Source: an uncultured Christensenella sp. (GTDB lineage: Bacteria; Bacillota; Clostridia; Christensenellales; UBA3700). Taken from it: a stretch of 64,000 nucleotides of DNA. Every line of letters starts with the position of its first letter. Position 1 is the first letter of the stretch. The stretch lies in the NCBI GenBank assembly GCA_910579785.1, contig CAJTVJ010000001.1, forward strand, positions 62,001-126,000, written 5' to 3'. Below are positions 25,900 through 35,200 of this stretch, in pieces. Under the pieces are notes generated by a model. The model was not told where the DNA came from, searched no databases, and saw only the letters and a list, made by a program, of their open reading frames with translations. The translations under genes and the position numbers were made by a program.

Positions 25900-26394
25900 T
25901 TAGTTATTAGTTGCATTTCTATTTGACAATTCTTTAAGAATAGGTAAAATTATATCAAATAATTGACAACATTCATTTATCCTCTTGCCAAGGAATCCTG
26001 TTGGTTTATTTTTTTCATGAATATAACGCCAAAAAACAAAAGTATCGGAAATGTCATCTAGGTATTTGACAAAATCTTTCTTACAATTTATTTCCGTCTC
26101 ATAATTTAATTTCGTAATTTCTTGTGAAATTTTCGTTTCTAATTCTTCTTGTATTTTCTCGTCAAGTTTATCATATAAAAATTTTAAATTGTGGTTTTTG
26201 GTTTTTTCATTTATCATATTTTTGAAATACAATTCACATGCAAAACTAGCATTAACTATCGCTGGTACATTGACAGCGTAGCCTACAGTACGACCATAAT
26301 CATCACGATGAATGTTTTGTGGTTTAATACATCTTTTATAAGCTTCAAAAAAGTCGTCTGCAATTTTAATTATTTGCACATCAAAATCATACAT
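25900..26394 (-). CDS. HEPN-like protein
   Basis: A 164-residue helical protein. The helices around PAIVNASFACELYFKNMIN and the NHNLKFLYDKL segment resemble HEPN-domain proteins. A possible catalytic R-Y-I-H is at about residue 123, but this is not the classical RxxxxH spacing, so RNase activity is uncertain. It is convergent with the NTPase gene and is the last protein gene before the tRNA. HEPN proteins often act in toxin or defence systems. Confidence 0.5.
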   Translation of the reverse strand: MYDFDVQIIKIADDFFEAYKRCIKPQNIHRDDYGRTVGYAVNVPAIVNASFACELYFKNMINEKTKNHNLKFLYDKLDEKIQEELETKISQEITKLNYETEINCKKDFVKYLDDISDTFVFWRYIHEKNKPTGFLGKRINECCQLFDIILPILKELSNRNATNN

Positions 26395-26590
26395 AGTAGT
26401 TTCCCTGCCTGAGTCGTTTCTTATATAATTATAATTATAATTTAATTAGTTGAAAAAATCAAACATATAAGTAATTCAGTAAGTGAACTGCCCATTAGTA
26501 TTTCTTTTTTGACATTTCCAAGCAATAGGAGATGTTGGTTTTGGAGAACAAATATTTTCGTATAGGCAAACTCCGAAATAATCTCTTGCA

Positions 26591-26628
26591 AAGAAAAATA
26601 CGAACTCATCTAGCCGTGGGTTCGTATT
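26591..26628 (-). terminator. Terminator of the tRNA-Ser gene
   Basis: On the minus strand AATACGAAC (26628-26620) pairs with GTTCGTATT (26605-26597) and is followed by TTTCTTT. It lies directly downstream of the tRNA. Confidence 0.8.
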
Positions 26629-26637
26629 ATTCACTTG

Positions 26638-26727
26638 TGGCAGAGAGTGAGGGATTTGAACCCTCGGAACGGTTTCCCGTTCACACGATTTCCAATCGTG
26701 CGCCTTCGACCACTCAGCCAACTCTCT
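26638..26727 (-). tRNA. tRNA-Ser (anticodon GGA)
   Basis: The acceptor stem pairs AGAGAGT (26727-26721) with ACTCTCT (26648-26642); the discriminator is G, as expected for serine. The anticodon arm is CACGA-TT-GGA-AA-TCGTG, giving anticodon GGA (reads UCC/UCU). A long variable arm with a GAACGG/CCGTTC stem and a T-arm GAGGGTTCGAATCCCTC follow. CCA is encoded (26640-26638). Its 3' end faces the accessory island. Confidence 0.95.
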
Positions 26728-26997
26728 ATGTGTTATTAAGTTTAACGAGATAATATTAGCATAGTTTTGGGGCTTTGGCAAGTAATTCTTTGAAGAATAT
26801 CAAAGTAAACTGCATGGAGTTTAATATTTTTTGCAGTTAATTTAAGGCAAGGAAAGACAGAGGTCAGTTGAAGGTGTATATTAAATGTCAGATTAAATAA
26901 GTTTGAAGATAATTTAGTTTTAGGAAATAGAATTTGATAAGATTGAGAAGTTGCAGCTAATTGGAAATTAAAGTATTATTAAATTAAAGGAAAAGTA

Positions 26998-27026
26998 TTG
27001 AATTCCCAAGCGCTTTATTGTATACT
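26998..27026 (+). promoter_or_regulatory. Sigma-A type promoter of the two-component operon
   Basis: TTGAAT (26998-27003), 17 bases, TATACT (27021-27026), about 130 bases before the response-regulator ATG. A second candidate lies upstream (TTGCAG 26951-26956, 17 bases, TATTAT 26974-26979), with two AAATTAAAG copies nearby (26965 and 26981). The rest of the 430-base gap after the tRNA shows no gene. Confidence 0.55.
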
Positions 27027-27157
27027 TTAACTGCAAAAGATAAAGGGGCGCAGGCTTTTTGGACGAGAGTTATTGCTGATATGGCTGTCTAAAATATACA
27101 GTTTTGTATGCGTCGAAGGTAGTGGCAAAATCAAATGAAGGGATTGGAGAGGGAAAG

Positions 27158-27865
27158 ATGCGAGCGTTGATAATTGAAGACGATAAGCCGTTGTCTGACA
27201 CGTTGTGCAGAATGCTTGGCAGCATTGCCGAGACTGACGCTGCGTATGACGGCGAGAGCGGATTGGAAAAGATTTTGACACAGGAATACGATATAGTCAT
27301 ACTTGATATTATGCTGCCCAAGATGAACGGCGACGAGGTGTTGCGAAACGTGCGCAAGCATAAACTGACGCCGATAATAATACTGTCGGCGATAGGTATG
27401 TTGGAGCGCAAAGTGGAATTTCTCAACATGGGTGCGGACGATTATATGGTCAAGCCGTTTTCAAGGGAAGAATTGTTGGCGCGAGTGCAGGCGACGATGC
27501 GCAGATACCACAGAGATTTCGGCGCGCTGAGATACAAGCTTGGAGATTTTAATATAGATTACAAGAGCAAGACGGTCACTTACAAGGACAAGGTTTTGCC
27601 TGTCAGCGGAAAGATGTACGAAGTGTTGGAGACGCTTGTCAAAAACAAGGAGATCACAGTCACAAAGCAGCAGTTGTTTGACAGCGTATGCGGATTTTAC
27701 AGCGAGACGATACAGACTGTCATAGAGGTGTACGTATACCGCCTGCGCAAGATATTGGCAGATATAGGTATGAGCGAGTGTTTGCAGACGATAAAGACGG
27801 TCGGATATCGCTGGCGAGAGGGCTTGATAGCCGAAAAAGTGCACGGGAGGGGGTGCCATGAGTAG
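27158..27865 (+). CDS. OmpR-family response regulator
   Basis: Start at ATG 27158 behind GAGAGGG. The 235-residue protein has a receiver domain (acidic pair E7-D8-D9, phospho-acceptor D50 in VILDIML, switch Ser in ILSAIG, Lys in MVKPF) and a winged-helix DNA-binding domain (about 130-225). All receiver residues are intact, unlike those of the regulator at 45742. It overlaps the kinase gene by eight bases, so the pair is cognate. The likely target includes the tandem 11-bp repeats upstream of the lipoprotein gene at 32284. Confidence 0.92.
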   Translation: MRALIIEDDKPLSDTLCRMLGSIAETDAAYDGESGLEKILTQEYDIVILDIMLPKMNGDEVLRNVRKHKLTPIIILSAIGMLERKVEFLNMGADDYMVKPFSREELLARVQATMRRYHRDFGALRYKLGDFNIDYKSKTVTYKDKVLPVSGKMYEVLETLVKNKEITVTKQQLFDSVCGFYSETIQTVIEVYVYRLRKILADIGMSECLQTIKTVGYRWREGLIAEKVHGRGCHE

Positions 27866-29090
27866 ACAGATAATCACGACCAAGAGCTGGAAATACAGAG
27901 CTTGGATAGCCGGATTAGTAACGTTTGCAGTGCTTCTCATCTTGGGTATAGGCATCGTAGCGCAGGCTATGGAAAGCGGAGATAAAGTTGCAGACAAGAC
28001 GATGCGCGACTATGCAAAACAACTCAAAGAGGCGTCGAGCCAATCGCTTTGGGAGCTAGTAGGCGACGGGGAAAAGAGCGACTTGGTATTGAGCCGCGAA
28101 AACATAGACGTGATAATTTACAGAAGACGTCCTGACGATACGGCGGGGTATTATACGTCCAACGCATATCTTGTTCAGCACACGTCTGATATGCCTTTGA
28201 TGATGGAAAAGCTGACGGACGAAAAGATAGGCGACCACAACTACAAGACTTTTACGTTTAAGTATGTAGAAGGCGAGTACGTAAAGCTGCTTATGAATGC
28301 AGATTTGCTGACGCCTTATGACAAGCTTACAAATTTTATATGGTACTTTCCCGTTGCGTTTGTTTTGATTATGGGCATATATACCGCGTTTGCCTTTTTG
28401 ATGGGACGTCCTGTGGTGCGCGCGATAAAACAGCAGAAAGAATTTATACACGAGATGACGCATGAGATACGCACTCCGCTGACTGTGATACGCGGAAATA
28501 TGGAGAACGCATTGGCGACGCCGGCTTCGACAGTCGAGCAGGTGAGCGACCTTTTGGAAAGCACGATAGAGGAAGCGGAACATATCAACACGCTCTCGCA
28601 GGATTTGATGCGCAGCGTATCTACGCCGTCGGTCAAGACTGTGAAAAAAATAGACGCGGCGGATATCGTATCCAACGTCTTAGAGGTATACAGCGAGATA
28701 ATAGGCGAATCAAATCGCACTCTCATTGCCAACATACAGTCCGTTGACGTCAATATCGAAGGTGAGAAGCTAAAACAGCTTTTGATAATATTGTTAGAAA
28801 ACGCAGTCAAATACACGCGCAACGGCGACAGGATAAAGGTGTCGCTCAAAAAGGCTGACAATTCCTGCGTGCTTTGCGTTGCCGATACGGGAATAGGAAT
28901 TGCCGACGGCGACGAGGAAAAGATCTTTGAAAGATTTTATCGCGGAGAGAATGCGAAAAACAAACCAGGTACGGGTCTAGGACTTGCAATCGCGCGTACT
29001 ATTACCGAAGAAGTCGGCGGCAGAATATATGCCAACCACAATATCCCAAGCGGCATATTGATCACGGCTGTATTGCCTGAGCGGAGGTAG
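27858..29090 (+). CDS. Sensor histidine kinase
   Basis: A 410-residue membrane kinase. TM1 at about 14-36 and TM2 at about 155-178 enclose an extracellular sensor of about 115 residues without recognised fold. The phospho-acceptor is in HEMTHEIRTPL (His near 202), followed by the N-box (LIILLENAVKYT), G1 (DTGIGI), F-box (IFERFYRG) and G2 (GTGLGLAI). The linker after TM2 is too short for a clear HAMP domain. It is co-transcribed with a large lipoprotein starting three bases after its stop, so it may sense or control surface protein state. Confidence 0.92.
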   Translation: MSRQIITTKSWKYRAWIAGLVTFAVLLILGIGIVAQAMESGDKVADKTMRDYAKQLKEASSQSLWELVGDGEKSDLVLSRENIDVIIYRRRPDDTAGYYTSNAYLVQHTSDMPLMMEKLTDEKIGDHNYKTFTFKYVEGEYVKLLMNADLLTPYDKLTNFIWYFPVAFVLIMGIYTAFAFLMGRPVVRAIKQQKEFIHEMTHEIRTPLTVIRGNMENALATPASTVEQVSDLLESTIEEAEHINTLSQDLMRSVSTPSVKTVKKIDAADIVSNVLEVYSEIIGESNRTLIANIQSVDVNIEGEKLKQLLIILLENAVKYTRNGDRIKVSLKKADNSCVLCVADTGIGIADGDEEKIFERFYRGENAKNKPGTGLGLAIARTITEEVGGRIYANHNIPSGILITAVLPERR

Positions 29091-29093
29091 AGC

Positions 29094-32000
29094 ATGTTGC
29101 AAAGACGGCGGTTGTTGATATTGACGATATTTTTATTGACGGTCGCGGCATGTCTTTTTGCGGCGTGCGACGGCTCGTATATCAATAAGGATAAGTTGCC
29201 GCTCAAACCGTGGCAGGATTATATCGCCGACGTATCCAGAGCGATAGACCTGCAATATATCAACATATCTGCGCAGCAGCCGATAGCGATGGAGATGAGC
29301 TTAAACGCTCTCGATAATCAAGCACAAGAGAGGTATGAATGTTCGCTTACGCTCAACTTGGATAAATCGTCGAGAGACGCTCAGCAAGGGGCGTTTAAAA
29401 TAATAAAGAAGACCGACAGTCAGCGCAAAGTAATGCTAGACGTGTTTAACGACGGGGACAAACTGTATTGGTGCAAGTGGCAAAGCGACGCGGGCAGTTA
29501 TGAAAAAACGGTGTTTGAAAATGCGCCTTTGATCTATTCGTTGCAAGAGGTTTTTGGCGCGCTTGGAGCAAACGTCGATTATTCCACTCCCGGGATTTTG
29601 TTTGAGTCTTTGGCAAACGTATTTTTTACTGACGGCGGCGTAATGAATGCCGAAGGTGATGAGTATGTCTTTGATTTTGATTTAAAAAAGGGTTTGAGTT
29701 CTGCCTTTACAATAAATATGTTTGAAAATTTGCCTCAGGTATTGCAAAAGGCGTTTTTCTCAATAGCCAAAGTTGACAGCTATGACGATATGCTGGCAAA
29801 GACGCCGTCTTTAAAAGGAAGCGTACATATAAAATTAAAGGATAAACTTATTGAGAGAGTTTATTGCGGCAATCTTGAATATATTGACGCAAGCGGACAC
29901 GCGCGCGTGCTGAGTATAGATATGCCTTTGATTCGCGTAACAAACGGAAGAGTCGATTTGTCTTCAAGCGCGCCTGAGGGAGATTACGGCGACGGCAGAT
30001 TGACCGATATGACTGTGACAGGCAAGGTGAAGTTTGAAAATTCCCATCTTGAAAAGGTTGAGATGCAATATGATTATCAGTTAAATGCTAAACTAGACGT
30101 ATTGCAGCTTCTTGCCGACGGAGGCGATATCAACTCGCTTGCAGACGACAACTTTTTCCATTTCAAAATGACACACAAATGCGATGACGGCTGCACTGCA
30201 TTTTGCGCCGACAAATTAGACAAGGCAAAGGGAGCGGTGTTGGACATAGCTTTTTCGCCAAAAGATTTCGGCAATCACGACATATATATCAGTGTGGGCG
30301 CGAGGTTTTTGTTAAGTCACGGACTTATAGCGCAGTTGACGTCTCAGTTATCGACTTTGCAGCCCTTTATAGAGAGAATGCTTCCCGAATACGTTTTAGC
30401 GGTGGTGTCTGCCGATAATTTTTCAAGCAATTCAAATATGTCTGCTCACGGCGATAAATATGACGTTAAATCTATCTTAGAAGACATACTTATGGCATTG
30501 AAGTATGAAGAGGACAGTTTATCTTTTTCTATCGACGAGGTGATGGACATATTTGGATTTGAAGACAGTGTCGGTGATATTATCAACGGAGTATTTGAAA
30601 GCGAGACGTATTCAATCGACAGGGCGGAATTACTGCTCGAAGACGTAAGCTGGCACGTAAGACAGTATGACGTCAAGCGAAGCGCGATACATCTTTACGG
30701 CAACGACGTGTCGGGCACCAAGCAATATACTTCGTCATTGATAAAAGCTCCCGTATTGAATTACGTAGTCGACGGCAAGGCAGTTGCCGACGGAAATACC
30801 ACGGTGCAAGTCGTCGATATATTCAACGGCATATATAAGGATGAGATACTCGCCAATGAAAACATGCCGATATGCGAAGCGGAATTTGACGACATAATAG
30901 GCTCTTACGTCAGCGCTAACGTAGAGAATATATACGGGGAGCAGAGCAAGCAAAATATGACGGTCATAGGTTATTCTTTGACAGACGGATTAAAGACAGG
31001 CTGGCAGGAAGTGGAATTGTATTGTTTGCCGACAGGCGCAAGTTATGTTGAAAGATTGCTTTGGGAAAACATAGGTAAACAGGAATGGCGCAAGTGGTTG
31101 AGTCATACAGTTAAGACCCATATCTACGTAGATACTCTTGAAGACGTGCAATTCGACGTACCGGAAAAGACCGAATATATGCAGGGGGCAAAATTTTTAT
31201 CAAGCAGCAGAGAGTTGCTTGATATAGGAGCAAAGTTGACTTACGGCGGAGGCAAGACAAAAGATAGGTACGTGGGCGCAAGCAACGCGGAAGATATATT
31301 TATGTATGACACATTGGGCGCAAGATATATCAAAAGCGCGGACGACGTCATACTCAATTACTATTTATTCGGCAGATATTGCGGCGTCAAGATAGACGTC
31401 ACGCCGGCGAAATCAAAAGAACTCATTGCAAAAGTCGACGAGGTGTCGTTGGAATTTTCCGGCAGGTCTTATTCTACCGAACTGTGCGCGGCATATTTTA
31501 GATGGGAACTTGCCGACGCAACGAATACCGAGGTCAGATTGCCTCTTGACAATCTGAAAATCAACGGATATGCTCTGAATGAAGCCAACGACTATTTCTA
31601 TATCGACCCTATATCCGAACGTCTTGGCGTGATATTTAAGAAACCGGGAAGGTATACGCTGTCGTATACTTGCGACGGTTTGAGCATAGACGTGCCTTTG
31701 GTGCTTACTCCCAAAGCGCAGGAAGAGGACAAGAGCGAGTACGGAATTGATTTTGTCGATTCTCTCAAAGACAATTACTTTATAGGATATGCTTATAATT
31801 TCAGGACGGAGATATTTAATCTTTATCACGGCGAAGTGGGCGCGATCAAGGAGCTCAAATTTGAGATAAGAAAGGGCAGCGTCAACTCGTCGGGAGACTT
31901 GACGTACGGCAGGATTGAAGAATCGCAAGAGTATTTTGAGATACAAAGCGTCACGCTAGACGGCAAGGATGTGACTTTGCCCTATCAGTTGGAGTTGCCG

Positions 32001-32132
32001 CCTACCGTATACGGAAGCATACCGCTGAGTTTGAAAGTCAAGTTTATACAAAGCGGATATTACAGGCTGATTTTTATGCTGGGAGAAAAGACGTGTTCTT
32101 GCGATATATACGTATCGTCGCCTAACGTTTGA
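29094..32132 (+). CDS. Large lipoprotein, paralogue of the next gene, unknown function
   Basis: A 1012-residue protein with a signal peptide and lipobox (LFAAC). Its GGAGG overlaps the kinase stop region, so the three genes form one operon. The sequence is beta-rich and repetitive. A Cys/His segment (HKCDDGCTAFC) is followed by LDIAFSPKDFGNHDIYI; a matching segment occurs in the 32284 protein (LDIAFDPTNFGNGKIYL), showing they are paralogues. A C-terminal part (about 840-1012) resembles Ig-like domains. No enzyme motif seen. Probably an exported structural or ligand-binding protein linked to the sensor kinase. Confidence 0.75.
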   Translation: MLQRRRLLILTIFLLTVAACLFAACDGSYINKDKLPLKPWQDYIADVSRAIDLQYINISAQQPIAMEMSLNALDNQAQERYECSLTLNLDKSSRDAQQGAFKIIKKTDSQRKVMLDVFNDGDKLYWCKWQSDAGSYEKTVFENAPLIYSLQEVFGALGANVDYSTPGILFESLANVFFTDGGVMNAEGDEYVFDFDLKKGLSSAFTINMFENLPQVLQKAFFSIAKVDSYDDMLAKTPSLKGSVHIKLKDKLIERVYCGNLEYIDASGHARVLSIDMPLIRVTNGRVDLSSSAPEGDYGDGRLTDMTVTGKVKFENSHLEKVEMQYDYQLNAKLDVLQLLADGGDINSLADDNFFHFKMTHKCDDGCTAFCADKLDKAKGAVLDIAFSPKDFGNHDIYISVGARFLLSHGLIAQLTSQLSTLQPFIERMLPEYVLAVVSADNFSSNSNMSAHGDKYDVKSILEDILMALKYEEDSLSFSIDEVMDIFGFEDSVGDIINGVFESETYSIDRAELLLEDVSWHVRQYDVKRSAIHLYGNDVSGTKQYTSSLIKAPVLNYVVDGKAVADGNTTVQVVDIFNGIYKDEILANENMPICEAEFDDIIGSYVSANVENIYGEQSKQNMTVIGYSLTDGLKTGWQEVELYCLPTGASYVERLLWENIGKQEWRKWLSHTVKTHIYVDTLEDVQFDVPEKTEYMQGAKFLSSSRELLDIGAKLTYGGGKTKDRYVGASNAEDIFMYDTLGARYIKSADDVILNYYLFGRYCGVKIDVTPAKSKELIAKVDEVSLEFSGRSYSTELCAAYFRWELADATNTEVRLPLDNLKINGYALNEANDYFYIDPISERLGVIFKKPGRYTLSYTCDGLSIDVPLVLTPKAQEEDKSEYGIDFVDSLKDNYFIGYAYNFRTEIFNLYHGEVGAIKELKFEIRKGSVNSSGDLTYGRIEESQEYFEIQSVTLDGKDVTLPYQLELPPTVYGSIPLSLKVKFIQSGYYRLIFMLGEKTCSCDIYVSSPNV

Positions 32133-32154
32133 TTTTATCAGTTTTTGACATAAT

Positions 32155-32191
32155 AAATGCCGCCGATGCGAGGGCGGCATTTATTTTTTTT
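32155..32191 (+). terminator. Rho-independent terminator of the two-component operon
   Basis: AAATGCCGCC (32155-32164) pairs with GGCGGCATTT (32173-32182), followed by A and a run of eight T. Confidence 0.92.
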
Positions 32192-32216
32192 CGACAATAT
32201 TAAAAAAAATTTTTAC

Positions 32217-32256
32217 AATTCAGTTAGAATTCAGTTTGCCTCCACAAAATGATAAT
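32217..32256 (+). promoter_or_regulatory. Tandem 11-bp operator and -10 of the lipoprotein gene
   Basis: AATTCAGTTAG (32217-32227) and AATTCAGTTTG (32228-32238) are head-to-tail repeats with an 11-base period, the usual form of OmpR/PhoB-family binding sites. A GATAAT -10 (32251-32256) lies 17 bases from 32233, so the second repeat covers the place of a missing -35. That layout is typical of an activator-dependent promoter. Confidence 0.65.
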
Positions 32257-32283
32257 AGGAAATACTCATATAGGAGGTAAATT

Positions 32284-35200
32284 ATGAAAAAACGTAACAA
32301 AATAACGCTACTGTGCATAATTTTGGTTTTGGTTGTTTTGGCTACGAGTGTTCTCATGGTGGGTTGCGACGACAAAAAAGAGAAAAAAGAAGCCGTGATC
32401 TCCGCCGACTCTCAGCAGACATTTGAATACGACGGTCAAGTACATAACGTAGTTGCAACGCTAAACCACGAAGAAGCTCAGTTGACTTACTCGCCGGCTC
32501 AGGGATACAGCGAGGTGGGAGAATATGAAATCACCGTATCTGCGCCTGAGACAAAAAATTATAAGGCAACGTCCAAAAAGATTACTTTGGAGATAACCAA
32601 ACCAAGGGAAAAAAGCACTTCTCAGCTTTGGAAAGAATTCACAGAGGAATTAAAGAAGTCTTTTGCCGTTGAGGGAAAAGATAAGCTCAAAGTAAATATT
32701 CAAGCTATGGCAAGCGTTAAGAACGGGGGCAAGACCACCGATTACGCTTTGGACGTCATGGGCAATATTGATTTGAGTAATACTGTCAACAATTCTTCTC
32801 TTTTCCATATCGTACTTTCCGCAGACAGTAATAATATCGGGATTTATTATCAAGACGGCGCAATGTATCTTGAAGTCGTCGATCAAGTTTTTAAGATAAA
32901 GAATAGCGACATAACAAAATTTATTGCAGGCAAGAACGTAAGTCTCACGGCTGACGACGAAGGCGGCAGCTCTATCATCGACGGCATACTTGCGATTTTG
33001 CCGATAGTTCTTTTTAGAGATAAACAAGATATAAAGTGCACCGACGGAATTTATGAACTCACAGTTGACCTGCCGCACGTATGGAGCATTGTCAACAACG
33101 ATTTGATAAGCGGATTTATAAAGGATATAATATCCAAAGAAAATATGGATATCATTGACAAATTCTTCGCTGCCAACGAAATGCAGTTTAAATTTGCAGT
33201 AGATTTGTCAAAAGAGAGCAATCCTTTGGCAAACGTGACGGTAGACAACGGCAAGGCATACCTCGGCGCATTTGAGATAGCAGGCGGCTCTTACGATTAC
33301 GTCAGCGGCAAACTTGACGCAGATAAGATACAGTCGGCAGAAGAGATAAATCTCGCCAATGCAGTAGTCAACGGCACTATCGAACTCGTTGACAGAACAG
33401 GCAAGACTTATGAGCATTTGTCATATAAGTTGGTTGCTGATTTGGACGTGTTCGCTCTTATCAGCGCAATCCAGGAAGATCCTGCAAATTGGATGAATAA
33501 TGAAGAAGTAAAGAAATCAAAACTTTATTTCTCGTTATATCACGTTCACACACCGGGTGAAAACGGAGTTGTATGCACAGATTCTATGTGTCCGACGCGC
33601 GTTGGCGGAATGGAAGATACGACTTTGCTTGATATAGCTTTTGACCCGACCAATTTCGGCAACGGCAAAATCTATTTGGCTGCAAATTTGAGCAGAATAT
33701 TCTCGGACGCTTCGTTTAGCGCAACGCTCGGCAATATATTGTCATTAGCTTCAATGCTTGCCGGTACGGTCAAAGACGTAAAAACACAAAACTTCTTGAC
33801 GTCTATTGATTTGGGCGTGCTTTTGGGAGCAACGGCAGAAGAGCCGAGCGATCCCGAAGATCCTGGCGACGACGGATTTAAGTTTGATACTTCTATGATA
33901 AATCCTCTCGTATCAATTATCACTACATGCGTCAATTTGGAAGACGGCGCGCTCATTCTCGATGTTGAAGAGACCTATGCGCTTCTCAACAAAGCTTTTG
34001 ACCTTGACAGCCTTCTCAGATTAGAGTTAGATATCTTGGGTAGTATCAACGTAATAAATACTACGAGTTTTGCCAATGCCGTGATGAAAGGAATTTTAAG
34101 TCCTGACGGCGCGCAGAATACCGATGCGCAATTTAATTCTTTGCGTATAAGCGTTGACAACTTCAAACTTGGAGAGGCAAGCAGCTTCAACTGCAAAGAA
34201 GCTATCACACATCTTCCTACAGATCCGACGGCAGCGCGTACTTACGGCGGAGGCAAGCCGCTTGCATTCACCGGCGCTAATCCTAAGGCAACGGGCAGAG
34301 TATTACAGACCAAAGAGTCTTTGGGCGATATATTCACCGCAGACGGCGGCATACACGTTGCGCTTGAAGACCTTGAAAGATTGATAGGCAAGAATATTGA
34401 GTATACATATACCGCTATTGACGGCAATACCTATACCGCTAAGTCGCAGGTTGTCGCTATCGAGGGACTTGATAAGACCAAGCTCAACCAAAAACAAACT
34501 GTAAAGGCAATCGTACTTCCTCTCGACGGACAGGGCGGAATGCTCAGCGACGGCTTGTGGAAAGTGCTTAATGCAGTCTACGGTTTCTCATTGGTGGGCA
34601 ACAATCTGCCTGCACATATCGCGCTTCCAATCAGGGGCGACGTGATGGATATGGACATAACCATGACGGAGATTACTTCGACCGTTGAAGATTTGGTAAT
34701 TACGACGCAATGTCCTGAATCGTTTGAGTTGGATCCGTATGAGTTTAATTCAGATGCAAAGATTGATTTGAGTCAATATATGCAAGCTCAGTTGACGGTA
34801 AGATATTCTGACGGATATTCTTACGTGACAGACATTATGGCTATAAGCGACAACTTAATTGACGGTGTTTATCTTGTAAATGACGGCAGAGAGCATTCCT
34901 TTACTTTCTCGTACTACGGAATAGAGTTCAATACGGTAAATATAGTCACGACTGATCCGACGGCAACGACGATATTTGAAAACGACAGGGCAATAAAAGT
35001 CGTTACTTACGGAGCTGAGCAAGGACTTAAAATCAAAGCAGTCGTAAAAGACGGCAACAGAACGACGTCCAAAGTCATCGACCCAAGCAATTACAGATTG
35101 CTGCTCGACGGTAAGACTCTCGACGAGATTGAGTTGTCATCCGACGGCAAGCAGTTGTTTGAGTTCAAAGAAGTCAAGTTTGATTTCAAGAAAGATGCGC

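Larger units (their letters stand above)
1..26640. mobile_element. AT-rich accessory island, probably composite integrated element(s)
   Basis: Everything left of the tRNA-Ser gene is visibly richer in A and T than the DNA to its right. It carries genes typical of mobile elements: a HUH Rep, PcfJ- and PcfK-like proteins, many tiny overlapping ORFs, a possible IS end and defence-like genes. The 3' end of the tRNA faces the island, the usual side for integration. No integrase, relaxase or att repeat is visible inside the window, and the left end lies outside it. Whether this is one element or several side by side cannot be decided here. Confidence 0.5.

Noticed and set aside
26476..26781. Protein-coding ORFs on both strands across 26.5-26.8 kb
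   Set aside because: They overlap the tRNA-Ser gene and its terminator, a well-known source of spurious ORFs.
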